Shown here piece by piece: positions 36,101 to 47,000 of a DNA stretch of 64,000 nucleotides. The position numbers and the translations under genes are program-made. The DNA comes from Tachypleus tridentatus (Eukaryota; Arthropoda; Merostomata; Xiphosura; Limulidae), in NCBI RefSeq assembly GCF_004210375.1, contig NC_134829.1:28722034-28786033 (forward strand), read 5' to 3'. The notes beneath the pieces were generated by a model. That model worked only from the letters and a program-made list of their open reading frames with translations, was not told where the DNA came from and did no database searches. Numbering within the stretch: position 1 is the stretch's first letter; every line of letters starts with the position of its first letter.

Positions 36101-39100
36101 TGAATATCTCTATGTAAGTATAGTGAAAAATAATGTTAGAAGTTATAATAAGATACAGAAAACCAAACCCAAATTAAAGTCCATCTTTACTTTGTGTATG
36201 GGAGATGTTATAATATTGACAAGTCTCCCAGAAATGTTTACACATTGCACAGCATAAGCTATGTTATCAGGGCATATTCTTCTATGATCAATCATTTACA
36301 TCATGTAAAAACTCAGTGAAACATGAATAATTAACTTTCTATACAAATTACTTCATAATTTACCATAAGTTAAAGATACTTGATACTATTACTAGGGCAT
36401 GAACTAACTCACCACAGTATCTGGAGAAAGAAACACACACTTTGAAAATTGTGTCAGCCTCCAAATATGAAGTTTTGTGAAAGAAACCCCAAGTTCTGGT
36501 TGATCCAGCAAAGCCAGTTTTGTGGTTCCTTGAGTTCCTAAAAGTCGGATGGGCTGAACAATGTGAAACACTGTTGCCAGCATGTGTCTGAAATCAAAGT
36601 TAAGTTTTATTTATATTACTCTTAATAAAATGTCTTGCAAACACAGGATTAAAAAAACAAAAGTAAAGATCTTTTTATATTTAAAACTCAATGATAAACT
36701 AAGACTAACAATAATTATTTTCTACACAAAGATGTTCAGTAGTCTATAACAAATACCCACACAAGCCTTCTGTTGACATACAACCAGTTCTTTCATTTCA
36801 AAAGTTGGATACCTTTGACTGGAAGCAAGAACTTTTTAATACCTCTTAAGCTACTCTTTCTTGCTAGTTTTTACAAAAGGCTCAAGATCAGAAAATTGTG
36901 GGTTTGCTGCACTTCTACTGCTGAGGAAGTAATCTCCACTACCATTACCAGTGTGGTGTTCATGTACAAGTTGTGTAATTTTACTTTCAAAGAATCATTA
37001 TGCAATATTCAAAAATGATAGGCCTATCAATCACCACCTTAAGTTTTTCTGTAACTGGGAGATGAAATACCTCCTATTGGTGTTACATCAGTATGTTAAT
37101 AGTTATAGTTTTTGCTCAGTCTGTGTGGACTTCAAACCATTCAAGGTAAAGCTTGGTGTCAGCTGGCACACAGTTTAGGGTGAAAAACATTGTAACAAGC
37201 TTTATCAGGTCAAGTATATAGTTACCAATTGGCCATTTAACTTGTTCAGCAATTTCATGGAAGAAGTTTTCTTACAAGCATGTGCCTTAACCATCTTGTC
37301 AGTCTTTTGACCAATTTTCTTCTGTAAGAAAGTTATACCAGTGGATCACATCACTTAACTACCTTTTTCTTTGCCATTACAACATTCTGAAACAATTAAG
37401 ATATATTTTGACTCCCTACGTCTTATTTAAATTATATGAATCATGAGTATCACACAGTTATACCATAGCTACCATGCAGCACTTTTACAGTAATTATCAT
37501 TCTACACTACATTTGTATTTCCATACTATATTACCACAGTATTAGTTACTACAACTTGTTTTAAATGATATATATGTAAATACGTCTCGTTTGGGTTGAG
37601 AAAATTTTTTACATAGAGGAGTGAACAATGTTTTGACCTCCTTTGGTCATTGTTAGGTTCACAAAGAAAGAGAGGTAACTGACCAGAAGCTGACCACATG
37701 TTTGAAAGGGGTTGTGTAACTGAGTCAGAATGTAGAGGGCAGGCTTAGATGTTTGAATATATAATTTTATATTTATTTTATTATTATTTATTATATATTT
37801 TAATATAGATATAAAGGTGTTCCTTTGTATTGGTTTATTTTGGGCTTAAGTTGTTGTATAAGTAAGGCTTCTTTAATTTTGCATTTGTTTGTTTCTTTAT
37901 TTAGTATTTGAGTTTTTTCTATGGTTATGTTGTGCAAGTCAAATAAACACCTTTATATCTATATTAAATATAGTAAAATAAAATTATATATACATTCAAA
38001 CATCTAACACCGCCCTCTACATTCCAACACTCAGTTACACAACCCCTTTCAAACATGTGGTCAGCTACCGGTCAGTTACCTCTTTCTTTGTGAACCTGAC
38101 GATGACCAAAGGAAATCGAAACGTTGTTCACTCCTCTACGTAAAAAATTTTCTCAACCCAAACACTAGCTATTTAGCCATATTTACATATACATTTCTCT
38201 ACATCACTGATTGTTTTAATGATAGTTACCACACTGCTATCACAGTATTTAAACTACTACAGTTACCACTGTATAATTCACATTATAGCAGGCTGTACAG
38301 AAAACAATCACACTATAGATGTACAACAATGAACTGAGGAAGGCATTATTGACATGGTTTTAATAGTGATTTTGCTTTTTTTTTTTTAGTCATAATGAGC
38401 TCAATGTCTGTCACTTTTAAATGAAGCACAAAGCCATGACTTAAATTGTTTTTTTAATACTGTTTCTTTCAACTGGAAACAAACAAATGTAGGTTAGGTA
38501 ATTTAAGCAGTTGTTATAACACTAAGGTTTGTTTAGCATAATCAGAAGAATACGGAGCCCAATAGTCACATTTTAAAATAGGAATGAGGCACATGGTGAA
38601 ATAAAATATGGAATAGAATAACCACTAGTGGATATGGCAACCTCTACATCCTATGGAAGGCCATTAATAATGTTATATATCATAGGAATCATCCTCCAAC
38701 CTTTTGTGCAGTTGGCCCTGACCTTAGTCTAAGAAATGGTAATACACAAACCCACTATGCTAAACTGGTTGACACATTCCTTGAAGACTTGCACATATTT
38801 GATAGCCATTTCATCCCATTAAGCAATTCAGTTATCTAAGTTACTCTGGAGAGCTACTGGAAATGACAAAGCAGCTATACTGATATTAGGCAATCAACAT
38901 CAGTTTACCCTTATTGTTCATACTGACCAGTCCATCAATGTCAAAGTTGTAAAGTATAAGGCCACTTGTGTGTTTCAGATCACATGCAAATTATCAGAAC
39001 CCTGATAAGCCCACATAAAAATGAAGTAAAATGACAACGTAGAACATTGCAATGCACCATTATACCTGAAACATTAATTCCAGCTATCCTGAAATCCACA

Positions 39101-42100
39101 CTGTAGTGCCATTGTTACATTACTACATCTATTATACCAGTTATACAGTACTAAATTTCATATAGCAGCTACAATGCTCACTATTCATTTAAAAAACTGT
39201 TAAGGAAGTTACAGGAAAGCCAAACACTGAATTTAGATTTTTTAAAATCATAATAAAGCACATGCATCATGAAAAACTGAACATTTGTAGTAATCACAAC
39301 TGAAACTTTATGGGGAGAGGTACGGTACCTTTTGAATACTAAATCAAGATGTACATAATATTCTAAACAGAACACAACCAAGTTTAGTAAACATTTTCTA
39401 GCATTTTAAATTCTATATGAATGTTGCATTATTGTGTAGAAAGCTGAGTGCATAAACTAAAATGATGTTACATATGCAAATTAGCAAGCCATGTGAAATG
39501 AAAGCCAATAATCACAGGTGAACAGCATGCACAAGAACTATTAAGAATTGAGTGTATCTTAGATAATGTGCTGTTATCAAATAATCATTTTTGAAAGTGA
39601 TATTTAATGGCCATTCTTGAAACAAAATATTCATACAATCTGATCATTACATGTAGATTAAGGATTTAAAATTTCCAAGACAAGGATATATCTTGCACTT
39701 AAGACATTAGAAAATAAAGGAATATGGTTTAACCTGGAGGTACTAGGGTCATTCAAGAATGAGTCTTCCTCAACGAGCAACATTTGAAATCTTCTAACAT
39801 AAGAATTGACACTTTGGGCAAAATATGTACATGTCACAGGTAATAATAGTATAGAACATTATCAGGAAAGATCTCCATCTCGGAAAGTAACAAGTTGCTT
39901 TTATGATATCAGTTAAATTGCTGCACACCCCATGAAGTTGAGAGAACGTGGTTATTCGTACTATTACACACGACATACTGGTCAAATTGTCAAATGTAAC
40001 ACCTACAGATTTCTGCCTGATCAGATTATTAGATTTGATGCTGGTAAAGTCATCCTCATACATAATACAAAAAATTAAAAGCACGTGGGAAGAAATTGTG
40101 CGTTTTGGCCATAAATGTAATAATTTTGCAGTAGAAACTATGATGCAGGGTTTTGTTTTTTAAAAATGCATGATGTGGCAGGATGGACTGGACTGTAATA
40201 ATAACATGAAGGTGCAGTCATTTTAATAAAACATTTCATTTGATTAATAAAAATGGTTCATTTAAACAGTTTTCATTAAGAGAAAAGAAAAATCCTATGT
40301 TAATGCCAGCAGGGATCATGGAGGAAAGGCAAGGATAAGCAGTCTGGTCAGCTCATTTCTCATTCTTATAAAAACACAGCCACAAACCTTCAATCTTCTT
40401 AATTTCTGCTGTAAAAAAGCCAAGAAGATCAGACATGGCAATCATTCTCCTGGAAAATAATAGTATTGAATACTATTTATACTTAAGAATACTTAAGAAT
40501 ATTCCCAAAGCATCTTAGATAAGAATAGTGTTTTTTTGATCTAAATTACCAAAATTGGATTCTCCCTCCCCTTTGCTAAGGTTGAGCCACTAAGCCCATC
40601 TTAATATTTTTTTGAGAGAAAAAGGTGACATTTTTCCCACAAAAGACAGACAAGTAATGATTAATAAAGCAAGGAACAGGTGATGTAGTAAAGGAAGCAA
40701 TGTCAATGTTCTCTACAATATTTCATTGAATGGAATAGTTTAAAATTAGCCATAAGAAACTTGATGCTCACTGATCAAACCTACCATGCAATCTTGTAAG
40801 AGGTACTAGATTATTATTATAAGGTCACATCCAGGACAATATAGTGGATTTAGAGTTTCTTAGACAGTGCATCCAAACAGCGTCAGAGAATGTCCATGAC
40901 ACTTAGGAAATCTGACTGGCATTTACCCAGCTATTTACAACTAATCCTGAGGAAGCCACTGTAGTGATTTCTGTCTAAAAGAATGAAAAGCCAAAGTGGC
41001 AAGTTGCAGTGTTAAGCATTCACTATTCTTCCCTTTCACAGGTTACCAGTTACATTTGACATGGATGAATGACTGGATCCCAGAGAAGGTATGGTGCACA
41101 GGCACCATGTATACAAGTCAATATGAGGTCATGTTGAACTACAATTTTTCAAAGAAAACTGATGATGCTTAAGCATTATGCTTACAATGTTATATTTCCT
41201 GTACTTTTCTTTTGTAAAAAACATTATGTAATTATTTCTTGCAATATGCATATACATGTAGAAGCATGAACAAGTAATCACAAAAACAGCATTCCTGCAG
41301 TTGGAAGAGAACAAAAACAGATGACAATAGGTTGATGCATTTTATATTAATAATCACTAACACTATTATAGCTTGTGATAAAACTACAGTGCAGTTGTGG
41401 ATGTTACAAGTTCTTTTTTAAATTAAACAAACTTAATTTTCTTTAGAAGTTAACATTTGTTACAACAATATCCTTACAAGCTTGTAATTGTAAGTCATGG
41501 GCACAATGACATGTAATGAAACTTATCTGAAATTTTTAAAAATCAAATTTTAAAAATAGTTTAAATTATTTGAAAAAAGTAAAACAAAAACTTTCAAAGA
41601 GAAGAGCCAAAATTACTTACCTCAGTGGACGACAAACTCCATCTGTAATTAGAACCACTAAAGTCCGATTGGTTCCACTCAATCTTAACGAATTTCCTAG
41701 AACTATACAACCAAGAGCACACAGATTATTGGATGCTATGGTAACATATGCTTGTTCAAGTTTTTCAGGCTCAGGTGGACATGGAAGCCAGTCTCTAACA
41801 AAGTCAACCATTTTATCCCAGCTCTTTGGCCTTGGCAAAGTTTTCCATTGAGAGCCATCAGTTACTTCATAACTGAAAGCATGTGGAACTGGTGAAGTAT
41901 GGGAGTTTTGAGCTGTTTCAGATTGATCAGAAGCAGCAGAGAAAGATGATTTTGCCCAATGAGGTGGATGATGAACTCTCCACTCTTCTGGTCTGGACTT
42001 CTCTCTATCACGATTAACTTCACTTGAACCACCATATGAATCGTGCTTATTGGACTCCTGTAAGTGCAAAGAAAAGTATCCTTTATTATAACCACCTCTT

Positions 42101-44047
42101 GGCAATGGTGAGTAATGGACTTGTACAGGAGTTGAGTAGCATGATGGTAGAGAGGATGGATGGGTGCCTTGGGGAGATGGATGTTCAGTTTCCCGATTAA
42201 TTGGAGAATGAGAAGTAGAAAGAACACCACTGTATGAGGGAGGTAATCTACTTTCTTGATTAATTGGAGACGGATGTTCAATTTTCTGATTAACTGGAGA
42301 ATGAGATGTAGAAAGAATACCACTGTGCACGGGAGGTAACCTACTTTCTGGATTTATTAGATGCAAGCAAGAGTTTTCAAAATGAGGAGATACTGAATGA
42401 CTGGATGAATTATCATGGCCCTTTTCACCATTATGCAAGTCAACACTCTTTTTATGCTCCAAGTTTTGATACTGATGGTATTGATCTACAGATGATTTTG
42501 AACCTTGTTGACTAATCCATGCCTCCATAGCATGGCGTCTGGGGCAGGAAGTTGAATGTTGGAAAATTTCTTTTTTTATTATTTCTTCACTAAAATTAAA
42601 ACCTCCCATATTGAAACACCATTGGGACTGATGCTGCTCCAAGCTGGAATCCTGCTGGGACTGATGCTGCTCCAAGCTGGAATCCTGCTGTTTTAAAGTG
42701 ACACCACAATTGCATTCTGGGAAATGTGCAAAGCTTTCTGAGACTGGTACAGATTCCCCTAAATCTGAAGTTTGAGATACTTTAAAGGCTTCTTCTTCAT
42801 TGTTTACTCTGAAAGGAATCATTGCTTGCTGCAATCTTTCTTTCACACACCAAAAGCACTGCTTATCACCATCTTTCCCTCCACCTCTCACAATATCTAC
42901 AACCACATTATCCAGAAAATCTTGCAATATTGCAATGTATGACAAAACTTTTTTTGAACAAAATCCACAGATATTAGATTTATCTTTGGAAACCCAAAGG
43001 GTATTTTCTTTAGACAGGCCTGTTTCATCTTTAATTTTTGCATCTTCTGCACAGCTACTACTAAGAAATTTTTTAAAAGTTTCATCATAAAAATCTGGAG
43101 GTTCATTGGCATGTCTCGAACACTTAGATGGAGTTACTTCTGTCCGATGGTCAGCCTTGGAATCTGTATCAGATACATTTTGATCATTTATTTTTGTACC
43201 TTCTTTGAACTGAACTTCTATGCTTTCACCTTTTTGTTCACAGGAACTTTCTTTGAGTGGCACTCTGTCTTGAGATTCATCATCAAAACCATCAACAATT
43301 GCAAAATCTAAGTCACTCTGCAATGGTGGGACTTCTGGAAAGTCGGGATAAAAGTACTCTTCTGAATCTGTCTCAGCTACTGCCTCATCTCTATGTAACC
43401 CATGAACATCTATTTCCAGAAATTCTTGTTCTTTTTGCACCTTAGAGAACACCAGTTCAGAATCTAAAGATGCTGAGGAGTCAGACATAACCAACTGTGC
43501 ATGTTCTACATCCTTAGGAAGCAAATTGATTACACCATCATCAGTGATGAATGTGTCAGTGCTTTCTTCTTCTGCAGAATCTTCAGGAAAATTTACTTGT
43601 TTTTGCTGATAGGCTTTAAGGAACTGATCACTCGTATACCAGTTTTTGTCTGTGTAACTAATAGCATCTTCATTTAGATTGTCTCCTGATTCTACTACAA
43701 ATTGTAGTGAGGTATTTTCTTTATTGTTCTGTACAGTTACTGCTTCATTCTGTCTATATTGATCACCATATTGAAATTTATCCAAGTTCCTCTCTTGACT
43801 AAGTACAGATGATTTTTCTTTAACTGGAGAAAATGAATGCCGAGGGTTTGAAGAAAACATTACATATTCTGAAGGGTTTTCAACCTCTGTCACACTGTGG
43901 TCAACTTCCACTTCAGCTCTCCGTTTAAAATCAAAACCTAAAGCATCCAATTCATGTTTGTCGGTTGTTTCTAAATGCTGCATTACATCAGGACATGCTG
44001 CTGTTACAGCTTCATTCTCTTCTTTTAGAAGGCTGAGTGATGCCATT
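32429..44047 (-). CDS. GYG: Glycogenin with long N-terminal extension (complete, six coding exons)
   Basis: Glycogenin primes glycogen synthesis in the cytosol by glucosylating its own tyrosine from UDP-glucose. Exons: 44047-41621, 36587-36413, 35072-34910, 34286-34163, 33787-33610, 33124-32429. All junctions are GT-AG and all phases close. The start is set at ATG 44046, because a TTGCAG acceptor ends one base before it. The protein is 1253 residues; usual animal glycogenins are about 330-700. Residues 1-762 are a disordered extension. The GT8 domain begins [12 protein letters not shown] at 763. Conserved: K847 (K86 in mammals), D921/D924 (D160/D163), Y955 (autoglucosylated Y195), H972 (H212), K978 (K218). 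The DxD site at 863-865 reads SPD instead of DAD. The C-terminus carries [17 protein letters not shown], the glycogen-synthase-binding motif. Mammalian numbers are from memory. Confidence 0.93.
33610..33787 (-). CDS. GYG: Glycogenin coding exon 5: end of GT8 domain
   Basis: One base plus 59 codons. [19 protein letters not shown] corresponds to the VVHFLGRVKPWNY segment of mammals, with the metal-ligand His and the active-site Lys retained. Ends FPLLSE before a GTATAT donor. Confidence 0.94.
34163..34286 (-). CDS. GYG: Glycogenin coding exon 4: GGDQG motif and acceptor tyrosine
   Basis: 124 bp, phase 1 to 2. [11 protein letters not shown] holds the D163 equivalent. [20 protein letters not shown] aligns with the mammalian segment carrying Tyr195 and Tyr197, so both tyrosines (955 and 957) are kept. 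Confidence 0.95.
34463..34714 (-). mobile_element. SINE-A copy (full-length type) in a glycogenin intron
   Basis: On the minus strand: tRNA-like head with GGCCAGGTGGTTGAAG (A box) and a GGTTCGGATC-type B box, then CCAAACATGCTCTC, ATTCGTTGGTAAGAG, a body, and an A-rich tail with GCTTTGTGCAAAATTAAAAA. About 250 bp. No conserved target-site duplication was checked base by base. Confidence 0.85.
34910..35072 (-). CDS. GYG: Glycogenin coding exon 3: [13 protein letters not shown] block
   Basis: 163 bp, phase 0 to 1. [19 protein letters not shown] and [18 protein letters not shown] are hallmark glycogenin sequence. It ends GSFDG with Gly split across the intron; this Asp corresponds to D160. Confidence 0.96.
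35073..36412. other. Glycogenin intron, no feature seen
   Basis: AT-rich sequence between exons 2 and 3. Frames at 35572-35790 and 35961-36257 are not recognised. Confidence 0.6.
36413..36587 (-). CDS. GYG: Glycogenin coding exon 2: [11 protein letters not shown] block and altered DxD
   Basis: One base completing Arg, then 58 codons, with a GTGAGT donor. [19 protein letters not shown] matches the conserved glycogenin block containing the catalytic Lys. The next motif reads [10 protein letters not shown] where family members read KCVF(M/L)DADTLV, so the first metal-binding Asp is Ser and the middle Ala is Pro. The codons (TCT CCA GAT) are unambiguous in this sequence. Confidence 0.93.
37621..37662 (-). 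ncRNA. Hammerhead-ribozyme-like motif, left arm (mutated core)
   Basis: Minus strand, 42 nt: stem I GTGAAC pairs with GTTCAC; core CTAACAA (consensus CTGANGA); stem II GACC/GGTC intact; AAAAC in place of GAAAC. Two core changes should abolish cleavage. Penelope-like elements are known to carry minimal hammerheads with a tiny stem III that act as dimers. Confidence 0.6.
37800..37943 (-). pseudogene. C-terminal GIY-YIG endonuclease fragment of a Penelope-like element
   Basis: 47 uninterrupted codons and TAA. Reads [13 protein letters not shown], then [19 protein letters not shown], ending TPLYLY. The [13 protein letters not shown] segment is typical of the end of the GIY-YIG domain that follows the reverse transcriptase in Penelope-like elements. 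The rest of the protein is missing (5' truncation), so it is not functional. Confidence 0.75.
38090..38131 (+). ncRNA. Hammerhead-ribozyme-like motif, right arm (core intact, stem II weakened)
   Basis: Plus strand, 42 nt: stem I GTGAAC (38090-38095) pairs with GTTCAC (38126-38131); core CTGACGA (38096-38102) fits CTGANGA; GAAAC (38118-38122) is present; stem III would be only the ACGT step (38121-38124). The 3' side of stem II reads AATC rather than GGTC, losing two pairs. Confidence 0.65.
38210..41610. other. Rest of glycogenin intron 1, no feature seen
   Basis: No homology recognised. A stretch at about 38.6-39.1 kb has coding-like composition in places but no readable domain. A mock exon at 40390-40459 is discussed under rejections. 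Confidence 0.45.
41621..44047 (-). CDS. GYG: Glycogenin coding exon 1: 760-residue extension plus first GT8 strand
   Basis: One 2.4-kb open exon, exceptional in this AT-rich DNA and so certainly coding. Residues 1-350 are acidic and Ser/Glu-rich. Two CxxC pairs (C360/C363 and C397/C400) could bind zinc (inference). An 11-residue tandem repeat, [11 protein letters not shown] twice, lies at 42689-42624; a 31-residue Pro/Ser/His-rich repeat lies at about 42355-42165. GT8 homology starts at residue 763 in the same exon and continues to GVCRPLR, where a split AG|A codon joins exon 2. An internal ATG at 41811 (residue 746, [17 protein letters not shown]) could give a conventional short glycogenin if used. 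I recognise no family for the extension. Confidence 0.9.
42624..42689 (-). repeat. 33-bp perfect tandem duplication inside glycogenin exon 1
   Basis: Two identical 33-bp units (42624-42656 and 42657-42689) encode [11 protein letters not shown] twice. In frame, so the protein is lengthened by eleven residues rather than broken. The identity suggests a recent event. Confidence 0.9.
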
Positions 44048-47000
44048 CTGCAAGATATTAAATATCCTTTCAGAAATAATTCAAACATCTGTTAATATGT
44101 TGTATTATCAGTTCTAAATTGTAAAGATGGTGCAGGAACTGTCATTTTGACTAACATTATGCAAGATCTGATAGAGTTTTATCTTAAAAATTGAGTAAAT
44201 TCTCTAAATGCCTTATTACACTCATCTGTTTATCCCCTTACTGTTGTATGTTAACAGTAACTGATTAAACTCCTATCAACTGTTATGGATGTTAAGTATC
44301 AACTTATGTTGCTTCTAAAATAGACAAACTGCACAGATTAATAGCAGGTCACATTATTAAAGCTATAAAATAGGCTATAAAGCTATAGAATATTGAGTGA
44401 AGTTGAGAAACAATATAGATCAGGAATAAAACACCACAATTCACAAGTCTAAAAATATGGTTTTAAAAATCATGCTTTACAACACAATTCTGAAATCAGT
44501 TTCTTACAGGTATATAGTTTAAAATGCTAAAACTAACGTTTCTTACTATACAATTAATAGGCACCAAATGTGATGACCAGTGCAGAAAGATTGCAACTAT
44601 TTAGCACACATCACTCTGAATTGGCCTTGAATGGGCATCAATAACAAACTTGTAAATCAGTTTCAGAGTTGAGCTTGGCTGTTGATGTAGGCTTTCGATC
44701 AAAACGTGAATAATCCAGGATATTTACACTCGAGGTTTTATTAGCCATATTTCTTCTTACTATTCGTGTATGGAAATAAAAAATTAAACGATACAGAACA
44801 AACACGTTGACCTCAGTCCTTAATACAATATGTGCACTGAAAATAAGAAATGATATAAAATTGAGAAATATGAACTGTACAGATTTGAACTAGTTCAATG
44901 ACAATGAAACGATGCATTTGTTTCTACCTTATTACGTGTGTTGTATGCAATGAAATGACAAAATATGCAAGAAAAGATTCGAACCATACAGAGTATAGAC
45001 GATCCTATTACGCATGTGGGACAGAATCTTGTACACCTAACATTTAACACTGTTGGTCGTTTTATGCTCTCCAGCATAGTACAATTTAATGTTTATTTGT
45101 GTGAAAAATATAACTATTATACTGAAATTTTAAATGACTATAAATCTATACTACTTAATGATCATACTACTCTGGGGAGTTTACACACTTTACACGAAAA
45201 AGGTTCGTAATTGAAAAGATTGGTCATGGTCCATCCGTACCATTACAAATTCCTACAAGTAGTAATTGACCTTTAGAATCTCATGGAACCTAACCCTTTG
45301 TTGTTTTTTGCATACGCGTTATTAACACATTTCGATGATTTTATTCGAGAAATTGGATAATCATTAAATAACTTGAGCTCAAAGTTTACTGCACGAACCA
45401 ACGTAAGATACTCCCTAAATTAAACTTCACTTTCTTCTGATGCAGGTCAACAATTACCTAACTTGAAACACACAAAACAGTTTTCACTATTTCAAAGTCG
45501 ACACCACTTCCGTTACGGGAGAGGGCGGAAAGAGAGTCCTTTATATTTCTCTGACAATCGTTTACAGTTTTTGGTGGCAAATCTTCATCCAGTGCAGCCG
45601 CGATTTCATGTCTTGTATGACACTTCCCGACGGAAGGTGTAACTCAATACTATCGCGTGAGATGTCACACCACATTCTTTAAAAACAAAATGTGGCTGGA
45701 AGAAAATGGTTGATTTTAGTGGAGAAATTATTGGTGTGGACACGTAATATACTGTATTATTTCAACATGAAACTGGTACTCACCATAATGTCATTATCAG
45801 ACTAAGCTATATAATTATACATTTACTTATTTTGTCAACAAAATTTGCACATAGTAGCTACTAGTGTTGGGGACAGCAATTCTTATTGTAAGCTTGCTGT
45901 TGATTCTATCAATCTGATACTCCATATCGTTTTTGAAAATTCTGCTAATCGCAGCATGGTTATATAAACGTGCGTCATTTTCAATTATTCTCATGCTGTT
46001 ACTAAATATATATTTTTTTTTTTTATTACGGGAAGTTATCGTTTTTAGTTACCTGACGTAAGCAATAGAAGACCACTACTTGCGACTCGTCAAGATTCAT
46101 ACATATAATACAAATGATTTAGCTACGAGGTAGCAAACAGCAATTTCCCTGCACTTTTCTAGGATTTAAAACTTCAGGTCTTATTTATATCGCTATACTT
46201 TTCAGATAGCACCAGTTTTCCGTAAGAAAGTATACAAGTCGACAGAATAAAGGGGACATTCATTGCCAAATAAGTTTGTATTATCTAGAGTAATTTGCAA
46301 GCAACCAAGACTGAGTGAAAGTACAATCACTGATCTTTATTCGCACGAGCACTGTGAAAATGTATTTTACTTGCCACAATGGGCACCTTCCTTGGTTGGA
46401 AGACATTCTAGCTTAAGACGAGGTAGTATGCAAGATTACCCGTTTACTTTGTGTTCCATACTTAATATATCTCCAGTTACTTAGTTAACATAAGGCTTTC
46501 CCAGAGCTAGCGGTGTGACTGGCCATTTCACAGGAAACAATAGGGGTCATTACCTAAAGATACTACCCGGCTTTCAGTGGAAAATAACATCATACTGCAG
46601 GTGAGATTTCAGGTATCTAACACAGGAAAACACAAGATGCAACTCCAAGTGAATGACACAGAATAGGTAGCAAGAGCGACAGTAACTTTTTGAACGTGCA
46701 CATATCTTAAATTTTACAAATTGTCTAATTTAACAAAGTAAAGAAAAGTAGTACTTTTACATACCACATACTTTAAGTTATAACAAGTCAAAAAAAGTCA
46801 AACATTTTCGAAAGTAAATAAACGTATCATGAAATTAATTCTTTAAAAATTCATACGATGTAAATGGTTTTGGAATAAATCCTTACCCAAACTTCGTTGT
46901 ATTGTAACAAAACTGTTTATAAAATTACTCAAGAGTCAACTCAGTTCAAAACGTACCAGTTTCTCAGACGAATTGCTAATAAGGCATCTCCACTAATACT

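Larger units (their letters stand above)
37566..38197 (-). mobile_element. Penelope-like element 3' end with inverted terminal arms
   Basis: Two arms, 37566-37820 and 37947-38197, are inverted copies of each other (about 85-90% by eye), separated by a 126-bp spacer. The minus strand of the left unit carries the end of a GIY-YIG-type coding frame, its stop codon, about 140 bp of 3' UTR, and a hammerhead-like motif. The right arm repeats the frame's last codons, 3' UTR and hammerhead in reverse. This is the arrangement expected of a 5'-truncated Penelope-like retroelement with inverted pLTR-type ends. It sits in the first coding intron of glycogenin. Confidence 0.8.

Noticed and set aside
40390-40459. 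Exon-like stretch on the minus strand between glycogenin exons 1 and 2 (acceptor TTTTCCAG, then an open frame [12 protein letters not shown], then GTTTGT)
   Set aside because: The reading phase does not fit the flanking exons, and joining exon 1 directly to exon 2 already restores the family sequence ([12 protein letters not shown]). The donor is also weak.
41862-43445. Frames of 62-153 codons on both strands inside glycogenin exon 1
   Set aside because: Shadows of the 2.4-kb coding exon, which continues in frame into the GT8 domain.
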